From contig NZ_CP016294.1 in assembly GCF_001704155.1 (NCBI RefSeq), positions 3,779,501 through 3,843,500 of the forward strand: a DNA stretch of 64,000 nucleotides. Reading direction: 5' to 3'. Source of the stretch: Stenotrophomonas rhizophila. GTDB lineage: Bacteria; Pseudomonadota; Gammaproteobacteria; Xanthomonadales; Xanthomonadaceae. The notes under the pieces were generated by a model. It was not told the DNA's origin, ran no database searches, and saw nothing but the letters and a program-made list of their open reading frames with translations. Shown piece by piece: positions 27,887-37,806 of this stretch (positions within the stretch are counted from its first letter, which is position 1; each line of letters opens with the position of its first letter). The translations under genes and the position numbers were made by a program.

Positions 27887-27942
27887 AGCCGACTAACAGT
27901 CGGCTCTACACGTCGGCTCTACACGTCGGCTCTACACGTCGG
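27887..27942. repeat. SMAG-like hairpin followed by three tandem 13-bp units
   Basis: AGCCGACT/AGTCGGCT (27887-27894, 27898-27905, loop AAC) followed by CTAC is an inverted-orientation SMAG element. Its right part (GTCGGCTCTACAC) is then tandemly repeated three times (27899-27911, 27912-27924, 27925-27937) plus GTCGG. The last unit supplies the stop codon of the convergent ligase gene. Confidence 0.8.
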
Positions 27943-29284
27943 TTGGGGTGCGCAGGCGCAGGGGGTCGGACAGGGCCAGGAAGAAGGCGATCCAGGTGGC
28001 GTAGAACGAGGCGGTGCGCATGTCGCGGAACATCATTTCGGTCAGGCCGAACACCGCAAAGCCCACGCAGATCATCAGGCCCGCACCAGCGAACAGGCGG
28101 GTGGGCCGGTCGGTCACGCCCAGCCGCAGGCGCCTGGCGAACACCCAGCCCGGCGCGATGTAGAGCAGTACCAGGCCCAACCCGCCCAGCACGCCGTAGG
28201 TGGCCAGGAAGTACAGCAGGTCGTTGTGGGTTTCGCCGAAGTCGCGCGCCACGGTCGGGGTGACCTGCTTGGCGTCGGCGAGCTGCGCCAGCTCCTCGCG
28301 GAAGCGGTCGCCGCCGCCCACGCCGAACAGCGGCTCGCTGCGGATCATATGGCCGGCCGCGCTCCACAGCTGCAGGCGGATGCATACCGAGGTATCAGAG
28401 AGGTGCGCCACCTGGCACTGGTCGAACTCGCTCACGCCAAGGTGGATGCGCTCGCGCATCGAGGCGTCGCTGGCCACGATGATGCCGGCCAGGCCCAGCA
28501 GCAGCGCAGCGGCCAGGACCTTGAAGCGGTTCATGCGGCGCCCCTGCACCAGCAGCGCAATGAACAGGAAAAACGGAATGGCCAGCAGGCCGCCACGGGT
28601 CTGCGTGGCCAGGAACGCCCCGATACCGGCGATGCCGCTGACCAGCTTGAGTGCGAACTCGGTGCGGCGGAAGCGGGTGATGCGCAGGCCCAGCAACAGG
28701 AAGGCGATCACCGAGAACAACAGGGTCAGGTCGCCGTAGGTGACGGCGTTGAACTGGCGGGTCGCGGGGCGCGCACCGGTACTCAGCACCAGCCAAGCCA
28801 CGTTGATCACGGCATACCAGATGCCGGCCAGCAGGCCGAACGCGGCATGGGCCAGCACAGGGCGCGGCATGCGCAACGCGGCGGCGAGAATCAGGCCCAC
28901 GGTGAGGAAACGCACCGCCTTTTCGGTTTCCGATCCCTTCCAGATGCCATGCACGGCAAGGCTGGTCAGCACGCCCAGCAGCATCACGCCCATGCCTGCC
29001 ACCATCCACAGGTACTCGCGGCGGTTGTCGCACCAGACGGTGCCGACGGCCGGGCGACGCACCCAGGCCAGCACGATGAAGCTGAGCAGCACCAGCCCGT
29101 AATAGCCCGCGCTGCCGCCGTCCATGGTGGACATCAGCAGTACCGGCGACAGGCCAAGCGCGACCGTGAACACCCAGGCCAGGACAGGGTGGACGCCGGC
29201 GGTACGGGGAAGCGCGTTGTTCACGTTCAATGCGACTCGGGCAGAGCGGGCGGCATTGTCGCTGATCGGTCGGGAATGATCCAT
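27932..29284 (-). CDS. O-antigen ligase-like polytopic membrane protein
   Basis: This 450-residue protein has about ten to twelve membrane helices and the Wzy_C/WaaL-like large periplasmic loop (about residues 280-370). That loop carries Arg and His residues, including ETHNDLLYFLATYGVLGGLG. The family joins O-chain to lipid A-core or polymerises O-units; context cannot decide between ligase and polymerase. The start at 29284 (MDHSRPISD) is chosen. It follows the GT39 gene by ten bases on the same strand, so they form an operon. Its TAG stop lies inside a tandem repeat unit, so the C-terminal residues are repeat-derived. Confidence 0.85.
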   Translation of the reverse strand: MDHSRPISDNAARSARVALNVNNALPRTAGVHPVLAWVFTVALGLSPVLLMSTMDGGSAGYYGLVLLSFIVLAWVRRPAVGTVWCDNRREYLWMVAGMGVMLLGVLTSLAVHGIWKGSETEKAVRFLTVGLILAAALRMPRPVLAHAAFGLLAGIWYAVINVAWLVLSTGARPATRQFNAVTYGDLTLLFSVIAFLLLGLRITRFRRTEFALKLVSGIAGIGAFLATQTRGGLLAIPFFLFIALLVQGRRMNRFKVLAAALLLGLAGIIVASDASMRERIHLGVSEFDQCQVAHLSDTSVCIRLQLWSAAGHMIRSEPLFGVGGGDRFREELAQLADAKQVTPTVARDFGETHNDLLYFLATYGVLGGLGLVLLYIAPGWVFARRLRLGVTDRPTRLFAGAGLMICVGFAVFGLTEMMFRDMRTASFYATWIAFFLALSDPLRLRTPTDV

Positions 29285-29294
29285 GAGCGCAGGG

Positions 29295-31019
29295 TCAGTC
29301 CTCGCCCTCTTCCTTGCCCTGTTCGCGGCGTATCCGCGCCAGGTCCACGGCACTGGGCTGGCAGGGCCCTGCGAACGCACGCGCCGGTACCAGCCACCAG
29401 CCCCGCCGGTTGGCCACGCCCACCCGCTCGCCCTGGGCCCGGTCCACGCAGGCCAGCAGTGCGGCCTGCTGCACGAGCAGCCAGCGCTGCTCGGGCGCCT
29501 GTGCCTGCCATGCCCGGCCGTCCTGCAGCTGCAGGTACCAGCGCCGCTTGAAGCCGAAGGTGCGCACCGGCCGGTCGGACATGAGCAGGTTCTGTTCCTT
29601 CCAGCCCACCAGGCCCAGCTCGGCATCCGGGCCGATGCGCTGGCCCACCTGGTACATCAGCCCGCGCGCCGAACTGGAATCGTTGAACAGCGGGTAGCCC
29701 ACCAGCCCGTAAGCCACCCATGCCATGGCCAGGATCGACACCACCGCCAGGTGGAAACGACGCGCACCGCTGAAGACCAGGCTGACCACGCCCCAGCTGC
29801 CCAGCGCGATGCCCACCCAGCCCAGCGCGGCGGTCACCGAGGTGTCGATGCCGCGCTCAAGGATGAGCTTGCGCTCGAAGCTGGGCTCACCGCCGAGCAT
29901 GGCCACGCCGATCCCCAGCAGCGCCACGGTAAGCAGGAGCGCGAAGCCGCCCAGCACCCATTGCACGTCGCGCCGCCGCAGCAGGCCCGGCAGCAGCGGG
30001 GCCAGCGCCAGGCAGAACATCGGCAGCGCCGGCAGGATGTAGACATCGCGCTTGCCGTGCGGAATGGAGAAGAACAGCACGATCAGCAGCCACCAGCCCA
30101 GCAGCAGCAGGTAGCGCGGGTCGTGCCGGCGCAGGCGCCGCCACCAGGCCGGGATCGCCCATGGCACCAGCAGGAACGCGGGGACCCACATGGACGGCAT
30201 GGTGGCCAGGAAATACCACCACGGCTGGTGGTGGTCCCAGGACTGCGCGTAACGCTTGGCGGTCTGCCGGAACAGGATGTCGTTCATGTACGCACGGTAT
30301 TCGGCCGAGCCGCTGGCGGTGGCGGCCAGTACCATCGGCACCAGCCACAGCGCAATGGCGGCCAGGAAGGCCAACGGCCCCACCCAGAACCGCCAGTTGC
30401 GCAGGTCGAGCCGGACGCGCGGCCAGCCCATGGCGACGGCGGCCAGCGCCGGCACCAGCATGAACAGCGCCAGCACGCCCACGCCCTTGGTGATCACCCC
30501 CAGCCCGGCGGCGAACCAGCCCAGCCACCACCAGCGCCAGGTCGGCCCGCACAGCAGGTGGCGCAGCAGGCCGTAGTTGGCCAGGGTGATGAAGAACACC
30601 ACGAGGGGATCGATCTGGGCCTTCTTTGCCTGGAAGGTGAAGTGCACCGCAAACAGCAGCGCCCAGGCGGCGTACAGGCCCACCTTGCGGGTCCACAGCC
30701 GGCGCCCCAGGTCATACACGCAGGCCAGCGTGCCCAGCGACGCCAGCAGGGTCGGCAGCAGGAACGCCACCCGCCAGTCGCGCAGCAACGTATACAGCGT
30801 GGCCTGCAGCCACATCAGCATCGGTGGCTTGTCCGAGTACAGCTCGGTGCCACGGTGCGGGAACAGCCAGTCCCCGCTGAGCACCATCTGCTTGGCCACC
30901 AGCGCAAAGCGCGGTTCGTCCGATGGCCAGGGATCGCGCATGCCCAGCCCTGCCCCCAGTACCAGCAGGGCCATCAGCGCAAGCAACCAGAATTCCCGGG
31001 ATTCGCGTGTTTTCAGCAT
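29295..31019 (-). CDS. GT39/ArnT-like membrane glycosyltransferase
   Basis: This 574-residue polytopic protein (GT-C fold) uses polyprenyl-phosphate sugars to modify lipid A or glycans on the periplasmic face. The first helix is followed by DPWPSDEPRFALVAKQMVLS, where Asp/Glu residues match the catalytic first loop (D-E-x-R) of PMT/ArnT proteins. SDKPPMLMWLQATLY is also diagnostic. About 11-12 membrane helices precede a C-terminal periplasmic domain. It heads an operon with the ligase-like gene. Whether it adds L-Ara4N is not determinable; no arn genes are in the window. Confidence 0.87.
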   Translation of the reverse strand: MLKTRESREFWLLALMALLVLGAGLGMRDPWPSDEPRFALVAKQMVLSGDWLFPHRGTELYSDKPPMLMWLQATLYTLLRDWRVAFLLPTLLASLGTLACVYDLGRRLWTRKVGLYAAWALLFAVHFTFQAKKAQIDPLVVFFITLANYGLLRHLLCGPTWRWWWLGWFAAGLGVITKGVGVLALFMLVPALAAVAMGWPRVRLDLRNWRFWVGPLAFLAAIALWLVPMVLAATASGSAEYRAYMNDILFRQTAKRYAQSWDHHQPWWYFLATMPSMWVPAFLLVPWAIPAWWRRLRRHDPRYLLLLGWWLLIVLFFSIPHGKRDVYILPALPMFCLALAPLLPGLLRRRDVQWVLGGFALLLTVALLGIGVAMLGGEPSFERKLILERGIDTSVTAALGWVGIALGSWGVVSLVFSGARRFHLAVVSILAMAWVAYGLVGYPLFNDSSSARGLMYQVGQRIGPDAELGLVGWKEQNLLMSDRPVRTFGFKRRWYLQLQDGRAWQAQAPEQRWLLVQQAALLACVDRAQGERVGVANRRGWWLVPARAFAGPCQPSAVDLARIRREQGKEEGED

Positions 31020-31043
31020 GGGCGCGATTCTAACGGTGCAGGG

Positions 31044-32384
31044 TTACCCTTTCTTTAGCAGACGTGCATAGAAGAAGCCGTCAGCACCCTGTTCCCCGGG
31101 CAGGCGCTGGCGCCCGGCCCAGGAGTCATGGCCGTAAGCGTCACCCAGTGGCAGGAACCCCGCGCCGCGGGTGCGCTGCAGGAAGGCCTCGATCTGGAAC
31201 TGGTTTTCCTCGCGCAGGATCGAGCATGTCGCATACAACAGGGTGCCGCCCGGGGCGAGCATGCCGAAGCAGGCATCGAGCAGGCGCGCCTGCAACGCCA
31301 CCAGCGCCGGAATATCGGTAGCGCGGCGGTGCAGCAGCACGTCCGGCTGGCGGCGGATGATGCCGGTGGCCGAGCACGGCGCATCGAGCAGGATCACATC
31401 AAAAGGCTGCCCGTCCCACCAGCTGGCCGGATCGGTGGCATCGGCCGCACGCACCTGGGCGTGTTCGCCCACGCCGGTGCGCGCGAAGGTCTCGCTGATG
31501 CGCTTGAGCCGGCGCGCATCGATATCCAGCGCCAGCAGCCGCAGGCTCGGGTCGCGCTCGAGCAGGTGCGCGGACTTGCCGCCCGGCGCGGCGCAGGCGT
31601 CAAGCACGCGCGCGCCCTTGGGCACGGCCAGCGCATCCGCCACCTGCTGGGCCGACAGGTCCTGCACCGACAACGCGCCATCGCTGAAGCCTGGCAACGC
31701 GGAGACGGCCACCGGTACCGGCAGGCGGATCGCATCGCTGCCCAGCGCGCTGGCCTCGGCGGCGATGCCGGCCGCTTGCAGCCGCTCCAGCATCACATCG
31801 CGACTGCCGTGCTGGCGGTTGACCCGCAGCCACAACGGCGCCGGCTGCAGGCTGGCGGCAAAAACGTCCTCGGCCTGGTCGGGCCAGTCCTGTTCGATCT
31901 GTTCGGCCATCCACTGCGGGAAGGCCTCGCGCGCCGGCAGCGCTGGAATGCCATCGCGCTGGGCGCGGCGCAGCAATGCATTGACCATTCCGGCCTGGCG
32001 CTCCTTGCCCAGCGCGCGGGCGGCGTCGACCGTGGCCGAAAGTGCGGCATGCGCCGGCAGGTCGAGCGCATCGAGCTGGGCAAAGCCGACCAGCAGCAGC
32101 GCGCGCAGTTCGTCCTCGCGCACGCTGAGCGGGCGCTGCATCCATTTCGCCAGGGCGGCGTCATAGGCGGTGCGCCGGCGCAGCACGGCAAAGCACAACG
32201 CTTCGAGCAGGGCGCGGTCGCGGCTGTCGTCCAGCGTAGGCAGCGCGGTGGCCAGTTCGGCCTTGAGCGAGCGCCCACGGCCGATCACCTGGGCCAGCAC
32301 ACGGGCGGCGAGCACGCGGGTGGGTACGCCCGGGGCCAGGCCGGACAGCGCGGGGGACGGTTTGTTCTGGCGGGACTGGGCCAT
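31044..32384 (-). CDS. rsmB: 16S rRNA m5C967 methyltransferase RsmB
   Basis: This 446-residue protein has an N-terminal NusB-like RNA-binding domain (about 20-150) and a C-terminal SAM-dependent domain. Motif I is [16 protein letters not shown]. Catalytic motif IV is DAPCSATG and motif VI is [12 protein letters not shown], supplying the two Cys residues. It methylates C967 of 16S rRNA with SAM. The start is at 32384, separated by one base from the fmt stop, so it is the third gene of a def-fmt-rsmB set. The same order occurs in many gammaproteobacteria. Confidence 0.95.
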   Translation of the reverse strand: MAQSRQNKPSPALSGLAPGVPTRVLAARVLAQVIGRGRSLKAELATALPTLDDSRDRALLEALCFAVLRRRTAYDAALAKWMQRPLSVREDELRALLLVGFAQLDALDLPAHAALSATVDAARALGKERQAGMVNALLRRAQRDGIPALPAREAFPQWMAEQIEQDWPDQAEDVFAASLQPAPLWLRVNRQHGSRDVMLERLQAAGIAAEASALGSDAIRLPVPVAVSALPGFSDGALSVQDLSAQQVADALAVPKGARVLDACAAPGGKSAHLLERDPSLRLLALDIDARRLKRISETFARTGVGEHAQVRAADATDPASWWDGQPFDVILLDAPCSATGIIRRQPDVLLHRRATDIPALVALQARLLDACFGMLAPGGTLLYATCSILREENQFQIEAFLQRTRGAGFLPLGDAYGHDSWAGRQRLPGEQGADGFFYARLLKKG

Positions 32385-32385
32385 C

Positions 32386-33309
32386 TCAGGTGCCCACGGC
32401 CAGGTCGCGGCGGGCATTGAGGTAGTCGGCCGCGGTGATCGCCTTGCCGCCCTCGCGCTGCAGCACGCGCAGGCGCAGCGCGCCCTGGCCACAGGCGATA
32501 TCGATGCCGTCGCGGCCGGCCGCCAGCAGGGTGCCCGGGGCCTTGCCCTGGTTGTCGGCCAGCGCCACCGCACCGTGGATGCGCACGCGCTCGCCGGCCA
32601 GCTGGGCTTCGGCAATCGGCCACGGGTTGAAGGCGCGCACGGTGCGCTCCAGCACCTGCGCATCCTGCGACCAGTCCAGCCGCGCTTCGGCCTTGTCCAG
32701 CTTGTGCGCGTAGGTCACCCCCTGTTCCGGCTGCGGCTGGGCGATCGGCTTGAGGCCGGCGCGCAGCAGGCCCAGGCCGTCGGACAGCACCTGCGCGCCA
32801 AGTTCGGCCAGGCGGTCGTGCAGCGAGCCGCCCAGTTCACCGGCCTGGATCGGGGTGTGCTGGCGCAGCAGCACCGGGCCGGTGTCCAGCCCGGCTTCCA
32901 TCTGCATCAGGCACACGCCGGTGTCCGCATCGCCGGCCTGGATGGCGCGCTGGATCGGCGCGGCGCCGCGCCAGCGTGGCAGCAGCGAGGCATGCACGTT
33001 CCAGCAACCGTAGGTCGGGATGGCCAGCACCGCCTTGGGCAGGATCAGCCCGTAGGCCACCACCACCATCAGGTCCGGCTGCAGGTCGCGCAGCTGCTGC
33101 TGGGCCTGTTCGGTCTTGAGCGATTCGGGCTGGAACACCGGGATGCCTCGGGCGATCGCTTCCAGCTTCACCGGCGAGGGCATCAGCCCGCGGCCACGGC
33201 CGGCCGGGCGGTCCGGCTGGGTGTACACGCCCACCACCTCCTGGTGGCGCGCGGCGGCGCGCAGCGAGGCGACGGCGAACTCAGGCGTTCCGGCAAAGAC
33301 GATCTTCAT
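32386..33309 (-). CDS. fmt: Methionyl-tRNA formyltransferase
   Basis: This 307-residue enzyme transfers formyl from 10-formyl-THF to initiator Met-tRNA. The N-terminal Rossmann domain begins [20 protein letters not shown]. The catalytic segment contains the [16 protein letters not shown] core (Asn/His/Asp region) and [11 protein letters not shown]-terminal OB-like domain covers about residues 210-305. It is next to def, whose enzyme removes the same formyl group after translation. Confidence 0.96.
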   Translation of the reverse strand: MKIVFAGTPEFAVASLRAAARHQEVVGVYTQPDRPAGRGRGLMPSPVKLEAIARGIPVFQPESLKTEQAQQQLRDLQPDLMVVVAYGLILPKAVLAIPTYGCWNVHASLLPRWRGAAPIQRAIQAGDADTGVCLMQMEAGLDTGPVLLRQHTPIQAGELGGSLHDRLAELGAQVLSDGLGLLRAGLKPIAQPQPEQGVTYAHKLDKAEARLDWSQDAQVLERTVRAFNPWPIAEAQLAGERVRIHGAVALADNQGKAPGTLLAAGRDGIDIACGQGALRLRVLQREGGKAITAADYLNARRDLAVGT

Positions 33310-33330
33310 GGCGTTCCCACTTGCAGAAAG

Positions 33331-33356
33331 AAAAACGGCGCCGGGGCACGGCGCCG
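33331..33356 (-). terminator. Terminator between def and fmt
   Basis: On minus, an 8-bp stem CGGCGCCG/CGGCGCCG (33349-33356 and 33336-33343) with a five-base loop is followed by T5. It lies between the def stop and the fmt start, so fmt-rsmB may depend on read-through or their own promoter. Confidence 0.7.
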
Positions 33357-33383
33357 AACAACCGGTCAGGCGGCGTGGCCAGG

Positions 33384-33896
33384 TCAGGCAACGTGCTTGC
33401 GCGACTTGGCCAGCTTCTTGCGGACCATCTCGCGCTTGAGCGGAGACAGGTAATCAATGAACAGCTTGCCGTCCAGGTGGTCCATCTCATGCTGCACGCA
33501 CACCGCCAGCAGGCCGTCGGTGGTCAGCTCCTGGGCCACGCCCTGGCGGTCCAGGAAGCGCACGGTGATGGTGTCGGCGCGGGTCACGTCGGCAAAGATG
33601 CCGGGCACCGACAGACAGCCTTCCTGGTAGACCTGGCCGCCTTCGCTGGCCACGATCTCCGGGTTGATGAACACCCGCGGGGTGTCCTTCTCTTCGCTGA
33701 CGTCGATGACCATGAAGCGCTTGTGGACGTCGACCTGGGAGGCCGCCAGGCCAATGCCCGGGGCGTCGTACATGGTCTGGAACATGTTGTCGATCAGTTC
33801 CTGGAAGGCCGGGGTGGTCACTTCGGCGGCGTCGATCAGCGCCGCCTTGGTGCGCAGGCGCGGGTCCGGGAACTCGAGAATGGGCAGGATGGCCAT
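33384..33896 (-). CDS. def: Peptide deformylase
   Basis: This 170-residue metalloenzyme removes the N-formyl group from nascent proteins. All three motifs are intact: GIGLAASQ (about residues 47-54), EGCLSVPG (metal ligand Cys94), and QHEMDHLDG (His136, Glu137, His140). Length and C-terminal helix ([14 protein letters not shown]) are normal for type 1B. It is divergent from the LysM gene across a 125-base gap. Confidence 0.97.
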   Translation of the reverse strand: MAILPILEFPDPRLRTKAALIDAAEVTTPAFQELIDNMFQTMYDAPGIGLAASQVDVHKRFMVIDVSEEKDTPRVFINPEIVASEGGQVYQEGCLSVPGIFADVTRADTITVRFLDRQGVAQELTTDGLLAVCVQHEMDHLDGKLFIDYLSPLKREMVRKKLAKSRKHVA

Positions 33897-33956
33897 GGCA
33901 AATACCGTTTGGGGGCGCCCTTAAAGCGGCGTACGTCGCAATTCTATCGCCAACGC

Positions 33957-33987
33957 TTGCCTTGCGCCCCGGTTTCTGGACTATAGT
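33957..33987 (+). promoter_or_regulatory. Candidate promoter of the LysM gene
   Basis: TATAGT at 33982-33987 is a good -10. TTGCCT (33957-33962) is an acceptable -35 at 19 bases. The start codon is 35 bases downstream. Confidence 0.45.
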
Positions 33988-34021
33988 GCTCGAACCTGTT
34001 GGGGAATCAGGCACCACACCT

Positions 34022-35155
34022 ATGTTTGAAAGAACTCGTACGGTCGTCGCCGTCGCGATGCTGACCGTCGCTACCTATGCTACCGCCGTTGAAGTGAATG
34101 GCGGGCACCCGGAAACCTACGTCGTCCAGAAGGGCGATACCTTGTGGGACATTTCCGCGCGCTTCCTTAAAAAGCCGTGGTTGTGGCCGGAAATCTGGCA
34201 GGCCAACCCGCAGGTCAAGAACCCGCACCTCATCTATCCAGGTGACGTGCTGAGCCTGGCCTACCTGGACCGCGTCGTGGCCCAGCCCGGCCCGCGCCAG
34301 GAAGCGCCGATCAATGCGATCCCGCTCAGCCAGGTCGAACCCTTCCTGAAGCAGCTCAGCGTGGTGGACGAGATCGACTCGTTGCCCTACGTGGTGGCCC
34401 TGGAAGACAACCGCCTGCGCGCCACCACCGGCCAGACCGCCTACGTGCGGGGGCTGGAAGGGGCACAGGTGGGCCAGCGCTGGGCCGTGGTCCGACCGAC
34501 CGTGCGCTACTCGCTGCCCAAGCCGACCGAGGACCTGACCGCCAACGGGGATGTCACTCCGGGCAGCGGCAACCTGTGGAAGAACTTCGTGGCCGCGCCG
34601 AGCAAGCGCAACGAGATGCTGGGCTACGAGCTGTCCCAGCTGAACGTGGGCACGGTCGTGAAGGTGCCGGACGACAAGTCGGACGTGACCTCCATCGCGC
34701 TGCAGGGCCGGACCGACGGGCGTGAAGTGCGCGCCGGCGACCGCCTGGTGCCGGTGGAAGCCACCCCGTACGACCTGCAGTTCTTCCCGCACGCCCCCGC
34801 CGCCCAGACCGAAGGCCTGGACGTTCGTGTGCTGGCGGTGACGGACATGTACCTGGCCGGCGGCCCGCGCGACGTCATCGCGATCTCGGCAGGCAGCGCC
34901 AACGGCATCGACAACGGAACCGTGGTTTCGCTGTGGCGCCAGGGGCGGCATGTGGCCCACCGCATGAAGTACCCGGGCTCCTCGCGCATGGACGACTCGC
35001 TCACCGACGGTGCCGGGCGCGTTTCCCTGCCCGATGAGTACGCCGCCCACGCGATGGTGTTCCGCACCTTCGACAAGGTCAGCTATGCGCTGGTGATGCA
35101 GGGCGTGAAGCCGGTGCTGGTCGGCTATTCGGCCAAGCACCCCGACGCGCAATAA
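34022..35155 (+). CDS. LysM-domain exported protein
   Basis: This 377-residue protein has a short signal peptide (MFERTRTVVAVAMLTVATYA, ending TAVA). One LysM domain follows (about residues 34-85: ETYVVQKGDTLWDISARFLK, with the conserved NPQVKNPHLIYPGD), which should bind peptidoglycan. The remaining ~290 residues are a beta-rich region without a family name known to me. It precedes dprA, an arrangement common to gammaproteobacteria (the def/lysM/dprA/smg/topA neighbourhood). A role in cell-wall maintenance is likely. Confidence 0.9.
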   Translation: MFERTRTVVAVAMLTVATYATAVEVNGGHPETYVVQKGDTLWDISARFLKKPWLWPEIWQANPQVKNPHLIYPGDVLSLAYLDRVVAQPGPRQEAPINAIPLSQVEPFLKQLSVVDEIDSLPYVVALEDNRLRATTGQTAYVRGLEGAQVGQRWAVVRPTVRYSLPKPTEDLTANGDVTPGSGNLWKNFVAAPSKRNEMLGYELSQLNVGTVVKVPDDKSDVTSIALQGRTDGREVRAGDRLVPVEATPYDLQFFPHAPAAQTEGLDVRVLAVTDMYLAGGPRDVIAISAGSANGIDNGTVVSLWRQGRHVAHRMKYPGSSRMDDSLTDGAGRVSLPDEYAAHAMVFRTFDKVSYALVMQGVKPVLVGYSAKHPDAQ

Positions 35156-35162
35156 CCGCGCC

Positions 35163-35215
35163 GGGTCGGCGCTGCCGACCCCACCACGCGGTAGGTACCG
35201 ACCGTTGGTCGGTAC
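35163..35215. repeat. Pair of SMAG/REP-like hairpins
   Basis: The first hairpin is GGGTCGGC/GCCGACCC (35163-35181, loop GCT). The second is a full element with GTAG at 35191-35194 and stem GTACCGACC/GGTCGGTAC (35195-35215, loop GTT). Both lie right after the LysM gene stop. Confidence 0.78.
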
Positions 35216-35235
35216 ACATCCTGACGCAACAACAC

Positions 35236-35257
35236 GACGGCGCCCCAGGGCGCCGTC
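35236..35257 (+). terminator. Hairpin between LysM gene and dprA
   Basis: A perfect 10-bp stem GACGGCGCCC/GGGCGCCGTC with a two-base loop has no T tract. It may act as a terminator or mRNA 3'-end stabiliser. Confidence 0.5.
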
Positions 35258-35282
35258 GTCGTATGCGGGCTAGCCTGAGCCG

Positions 35283-36422
35283 ATGCCCGATGACCTGCCC
35301 TGCTCTACCGAGGCGCTGCTGCGCCTGGTCCTCGCCGGTGGCGCCCCGGCACCCCGCCGCGCCCTGCTGGTCCGCTTCGCTGATCCCGCCCAGGCCCTGG
35401 GTGCCGGCCCTGCCGCATGGCGCGCCGCCGGTTGCAGCCCGCACCAGCGGGCACTGCTGGCGCTGCCCGACCGCGACGCGCTCGCTCGCGGCCTGCATTG
35501 GCTGTCGCAACCCGGCCGGCACCTGCTGTCGATCGAAACCGACGACTATCCCACTCTGCTGCGCCCGCTGGATCCGGCGCCGCTGGCGCTGTTCGTGCAC
35601 GGCGACCCGGCCACCCTCTGGCACCCCGCGGTGGCCGTGGTCGGCAGCCGCACCCCATCGCCCACGGGTGCCGAGCTGGCCGCCGAGTTCGCCGGCGCCC
35701 TGGCCCGCAGCGGCCTGGGCGTGGTCAGCGGGCTGGCCGCCGGGGTCGATGCGCGGGCCCACCAGGCCGCCCTGGACGTACCCGGCGGGCGCACCGTGGC
35801 CGTGGTGGCCACCGGCCTGGACCTGACCTACCCGCCCCGGCACGAAGCGCTGCAGGCACGCATCGCCGAGCGCGGGGCCGTGGTCAGCGAGTATCCGCCC
35901 GGCACCGTGGCGCGCCCGGGGCAGTTCCCGGCCCGCAACCGGATCGTGGCCGGGCTGACCCTGGGCACCCTGGTGATCGAGGCGGCAGCCCGCTCCGGGG
36001 CCCTGATCACCGCGCGCCTGGCCGCGGAGATCGGCCGTGAGGTATTCGCGCTGCCCGGCTCGGTGCGCAACCCGCGCGCGCGCGGCTGTCACCGGCTGAT
36101 CCGTGATGGCGCCCAGCTGGTGGAAACCCCGGCCGAGGTCGTGGCCGGGCTGACCGGGGCGGCCGCCAGCTTGGGGCAGGCCTTGCGTTGGCGCCTGGAC
36201 GCCCCCAATGAACAGGCACGGTCGGCGCATGCCAGCGCTTCCCCCTTCCCCCTCCCCGACTACCAGCGATTGTGGAACGCGCTGGATGAAAACCCAACGG
36301 GTATGGATTCATTGATCCAGCGCAGCGGATTGACGGCGGACCAGCTGTCGGCCATGCTGCTGATCATGGAACTGGATGGAAAGGTGGTCGCCAACCATGG
36401 CCGCTACTGTCGAAAACCCTAG
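35283..36422 (+). CDS. dprA: DNA-processing protein DprA
   Basis: This 379-residue protein loads RecA onto incoming single-stranded DNA during natural transformation. An N-terminal SAM-like helical region is followed by the Rossmann-like core with VAVVGSRTPSPTGAELAAEF, SGLAAGVDARAHQAAL, and QFPARNRIVAGLTLGTLVIE. The C-terminal winged helix (about 310-379: LDENPTGMDSLIQRSGLTAD) matches the DML1-like domain. It lies between the LysM gene and smg. Confidence 0.95.
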   Translation: MPDDLPCSTEALLRLVLAGGAPAPRRALLVRFADPAQALGAGPAAWRAAGCSPHQRALLALPDRDALARGLHWLSQPGRHLLSIETDDYPTLLRPLDPAPLALFVHGDPATLWHPAVAVVGSRTPSPTGAELAAEFAGALARSGLGVVSGLAAGVDARAHQAALDVPGGRTVAVVATGLDLTYPPRHEALQARIAERGAVVSEYPPGTVARPGQFPARNRIVAGLTLGTLVIEAAARSGALITARLAAEIGREVFALPGSVRNPRARGCHRLIRDGAQLVETPAEVVAGLTGAAASLGQALRWRLDAPNEQARSAHASASPFPLPDYQRLWNALDENPTGMDSLIQRSGLTADQLSAMLLIMELDGKVVANHGRYCRKP

Positions 36423-36464
36423 TTTCTTCACCTCCACAGCGTCGTTGACGCAGGCCGAGGGGCA

Positions 36465-36938
36465 ATGAAAGAGAGCATTCTGGATGTCCTGCTGTACCTG
36501 TTCGAACACTATTTCAGCGAAGACGCGGACCTCATCCGCGACCGCGACTCCCTCCAGAACGGCCTGATACAGGCCGGCTTCAGCCCCACCGAAATCAACA
36601 AGGCCTTCGATTGGCTGGACGCCCTGGCCGAGCAGCGCCCGGCTGTGACACTGGCCCGCGTCGACGGTCCCGTGCGCATTTTCCATGGCCCGGAGCTGGA
36701 CAAGCTCGACGTGGAAGGCCGTGGCTTCCTGATGTTCCTGGAACAGCACGGCATCCTGGATGCCAACCAGCGCGAGCTGGTGCTGGACCGCGCCATGGCC
36801 CTGGACCAGGACGAACTGGACCTGGACGACCTCAAATGGGTGGTGCTGATGGTGCTGTTCAACCAGCCCGGCGCCGAGGCAGCGTATGCCTGGATGGAAA
36901 CCCAGATGTTCGTCGACGAACCGGAACCCCTTCACTGA
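36465..36938 (+). CDS. smg: Smg protein (DUF494)
   Basis: This 157-residue conserved protein begins with the family signature [20 protein letters not shown] and continues with helical, acidic sequence ([20 protein letters not shown]). Smg is routinely encoded next to dprA and topA in gammaproteobacteria. Its biochemical role is unresolved. It follows dprA by 42 bases. Confidence 0.95.
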   Translation: MKESILDVLLYLFEHYFSEDADLIRDRDSLQNGLIQAGFSPTEINKAFDWLDALAEQRPAVTLARVDGPVRIFHGPELDKLDVEGRGFLMFLEQHGILDANQRELVLDRAMALDQDELDLDDLKWVVLMVLFNQPGAEAAYAWMETQMFVDEPEPLH

Positions 36939-36977
36939 CCGTACACTGGGTGCTTCGCGCATTCAGGGGAATGGAAA

Positions 36978-37769
36978 GTGAGCCAGTGGTTCTATGCAGA
37001 AGGGAATCGTCAGCAGCGGGGTCCGCTGACATCTGAAGAGTTGATCGCGCTGTACCAGTCCAGCCGCATTGCGCTGGATACCCTGGTATGGCGCGACGGG
37101 CTTGCCCAATGGCAGCCCCTGCGAACTGTCGCCGACGAGATCGGTCTGGTGATCGCACCGCCGCCGGCGGTGGATCCGCCGCTCCCGCTGGACGCCCCGC
37201 AGTTGGAGCCGGTCGTGCCCAGCCCGCCGAGGATTCCCGGGTTCGACACGCCTGCGCCGCGCGCCACCGGACCCGGGCCGGCCACGCCCGCCTATGCCTC
37301 GGCGCCGGGTTACCCGCGCGCCGCGCCGCCGCCGAAAAAGACCTCCGGCTGCCTGATCATCGGGCTGGTGGTGGGCCTGGTGTTCCTGGTGGTGATCGCC
37401 ATCCTTGCCGCGATCGCGCTTCCTGCCTACAGCGATTACCAGCACCGTGCCCGCGTGGCCAATGCGGTGGGCATCGTGTCGCAGCTGAAGAACCAGGTGA
37501 CCGAGTTCGCCATGAGCACCGACCGCTGCCCGGTCAACGCCGACGATGGCTTCCAGAGCCCGACCTCGTACGCCGGCGACTACGTGGGTGCGGTGCGCAT
37601 CGGCCGCATCGGCGAAGACAAGTGCGGCATCGAAATGGAATTTGCCGTGCCGGGCAAGCGCGCACTCGATGGCAAAATGTTGTGGTTCGAATACGACATG
37701 CAGAGCCAGGCGTGGACCTGCAGCAGCGATCTCGACACCAAGTATCTGCCCGCGCAGTGCCGCGGTTGA
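36978..37769 (+). CDS. GYF-domain protein fused to a pilin-like segment
   Basis: This 263-residue protein starts at GTG 36978. Residues 1-55 are a GYF_2 domain (QWFYAEGNRQQRGPLTSEEL and DTLVWRDGLAQWQPL). A Pro-rich linker (about 60-118) follows. Then come a membrane helix (about 124-148, SGCLIIGLVVGLVFLVVIAI) and a pilin-like ALPAYSDYQHRARVANAV with a small C-terminal domain holding Cys residues. The helix and following segment resemble type IV pilin N-termini, though no leader-peptide cleavage site precedes it. The topology suggests a cytoplasmic GYF domain and a periplasmic tail. Confidence 0.82.
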   Translation: MSQWFYAEGNRQQRGPLTSEELIALYQSSRIALDTLVWRDGLAQWQPLRTVADEIGLVIAPPPAVDPPLPLDAPQLEPVVPSPPRIPGFDTPAPRATGPGPATPAYASAPGYPRAAPPPKKTSGCLIIGLVVGLVFLVVIAILAAIALPAYSDYQHRARVANAVGIVSQLKNQVTEFAMSTDRCPVNADDGFQSPTSYAGDYVGAVRIGRIGEDKCGIEMEFAVPGKRALDGKMLWFEYDMQSQAWTCSSDLDTKYLPAQCRG

Positions 37770-37806
37770 GCAGCACTTCAATTATGGATGAGAGGGGAAG
37801 CACGCA

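Noticed and set aside
27899..27937. Short tandem array as a CRISPR or VNTR-coded protein repeat
   Set aside because: The 13-base units are perfect direct copies without spacers and lie almost wholly outside coding sequence. They derive from the tail of a REP-like element.
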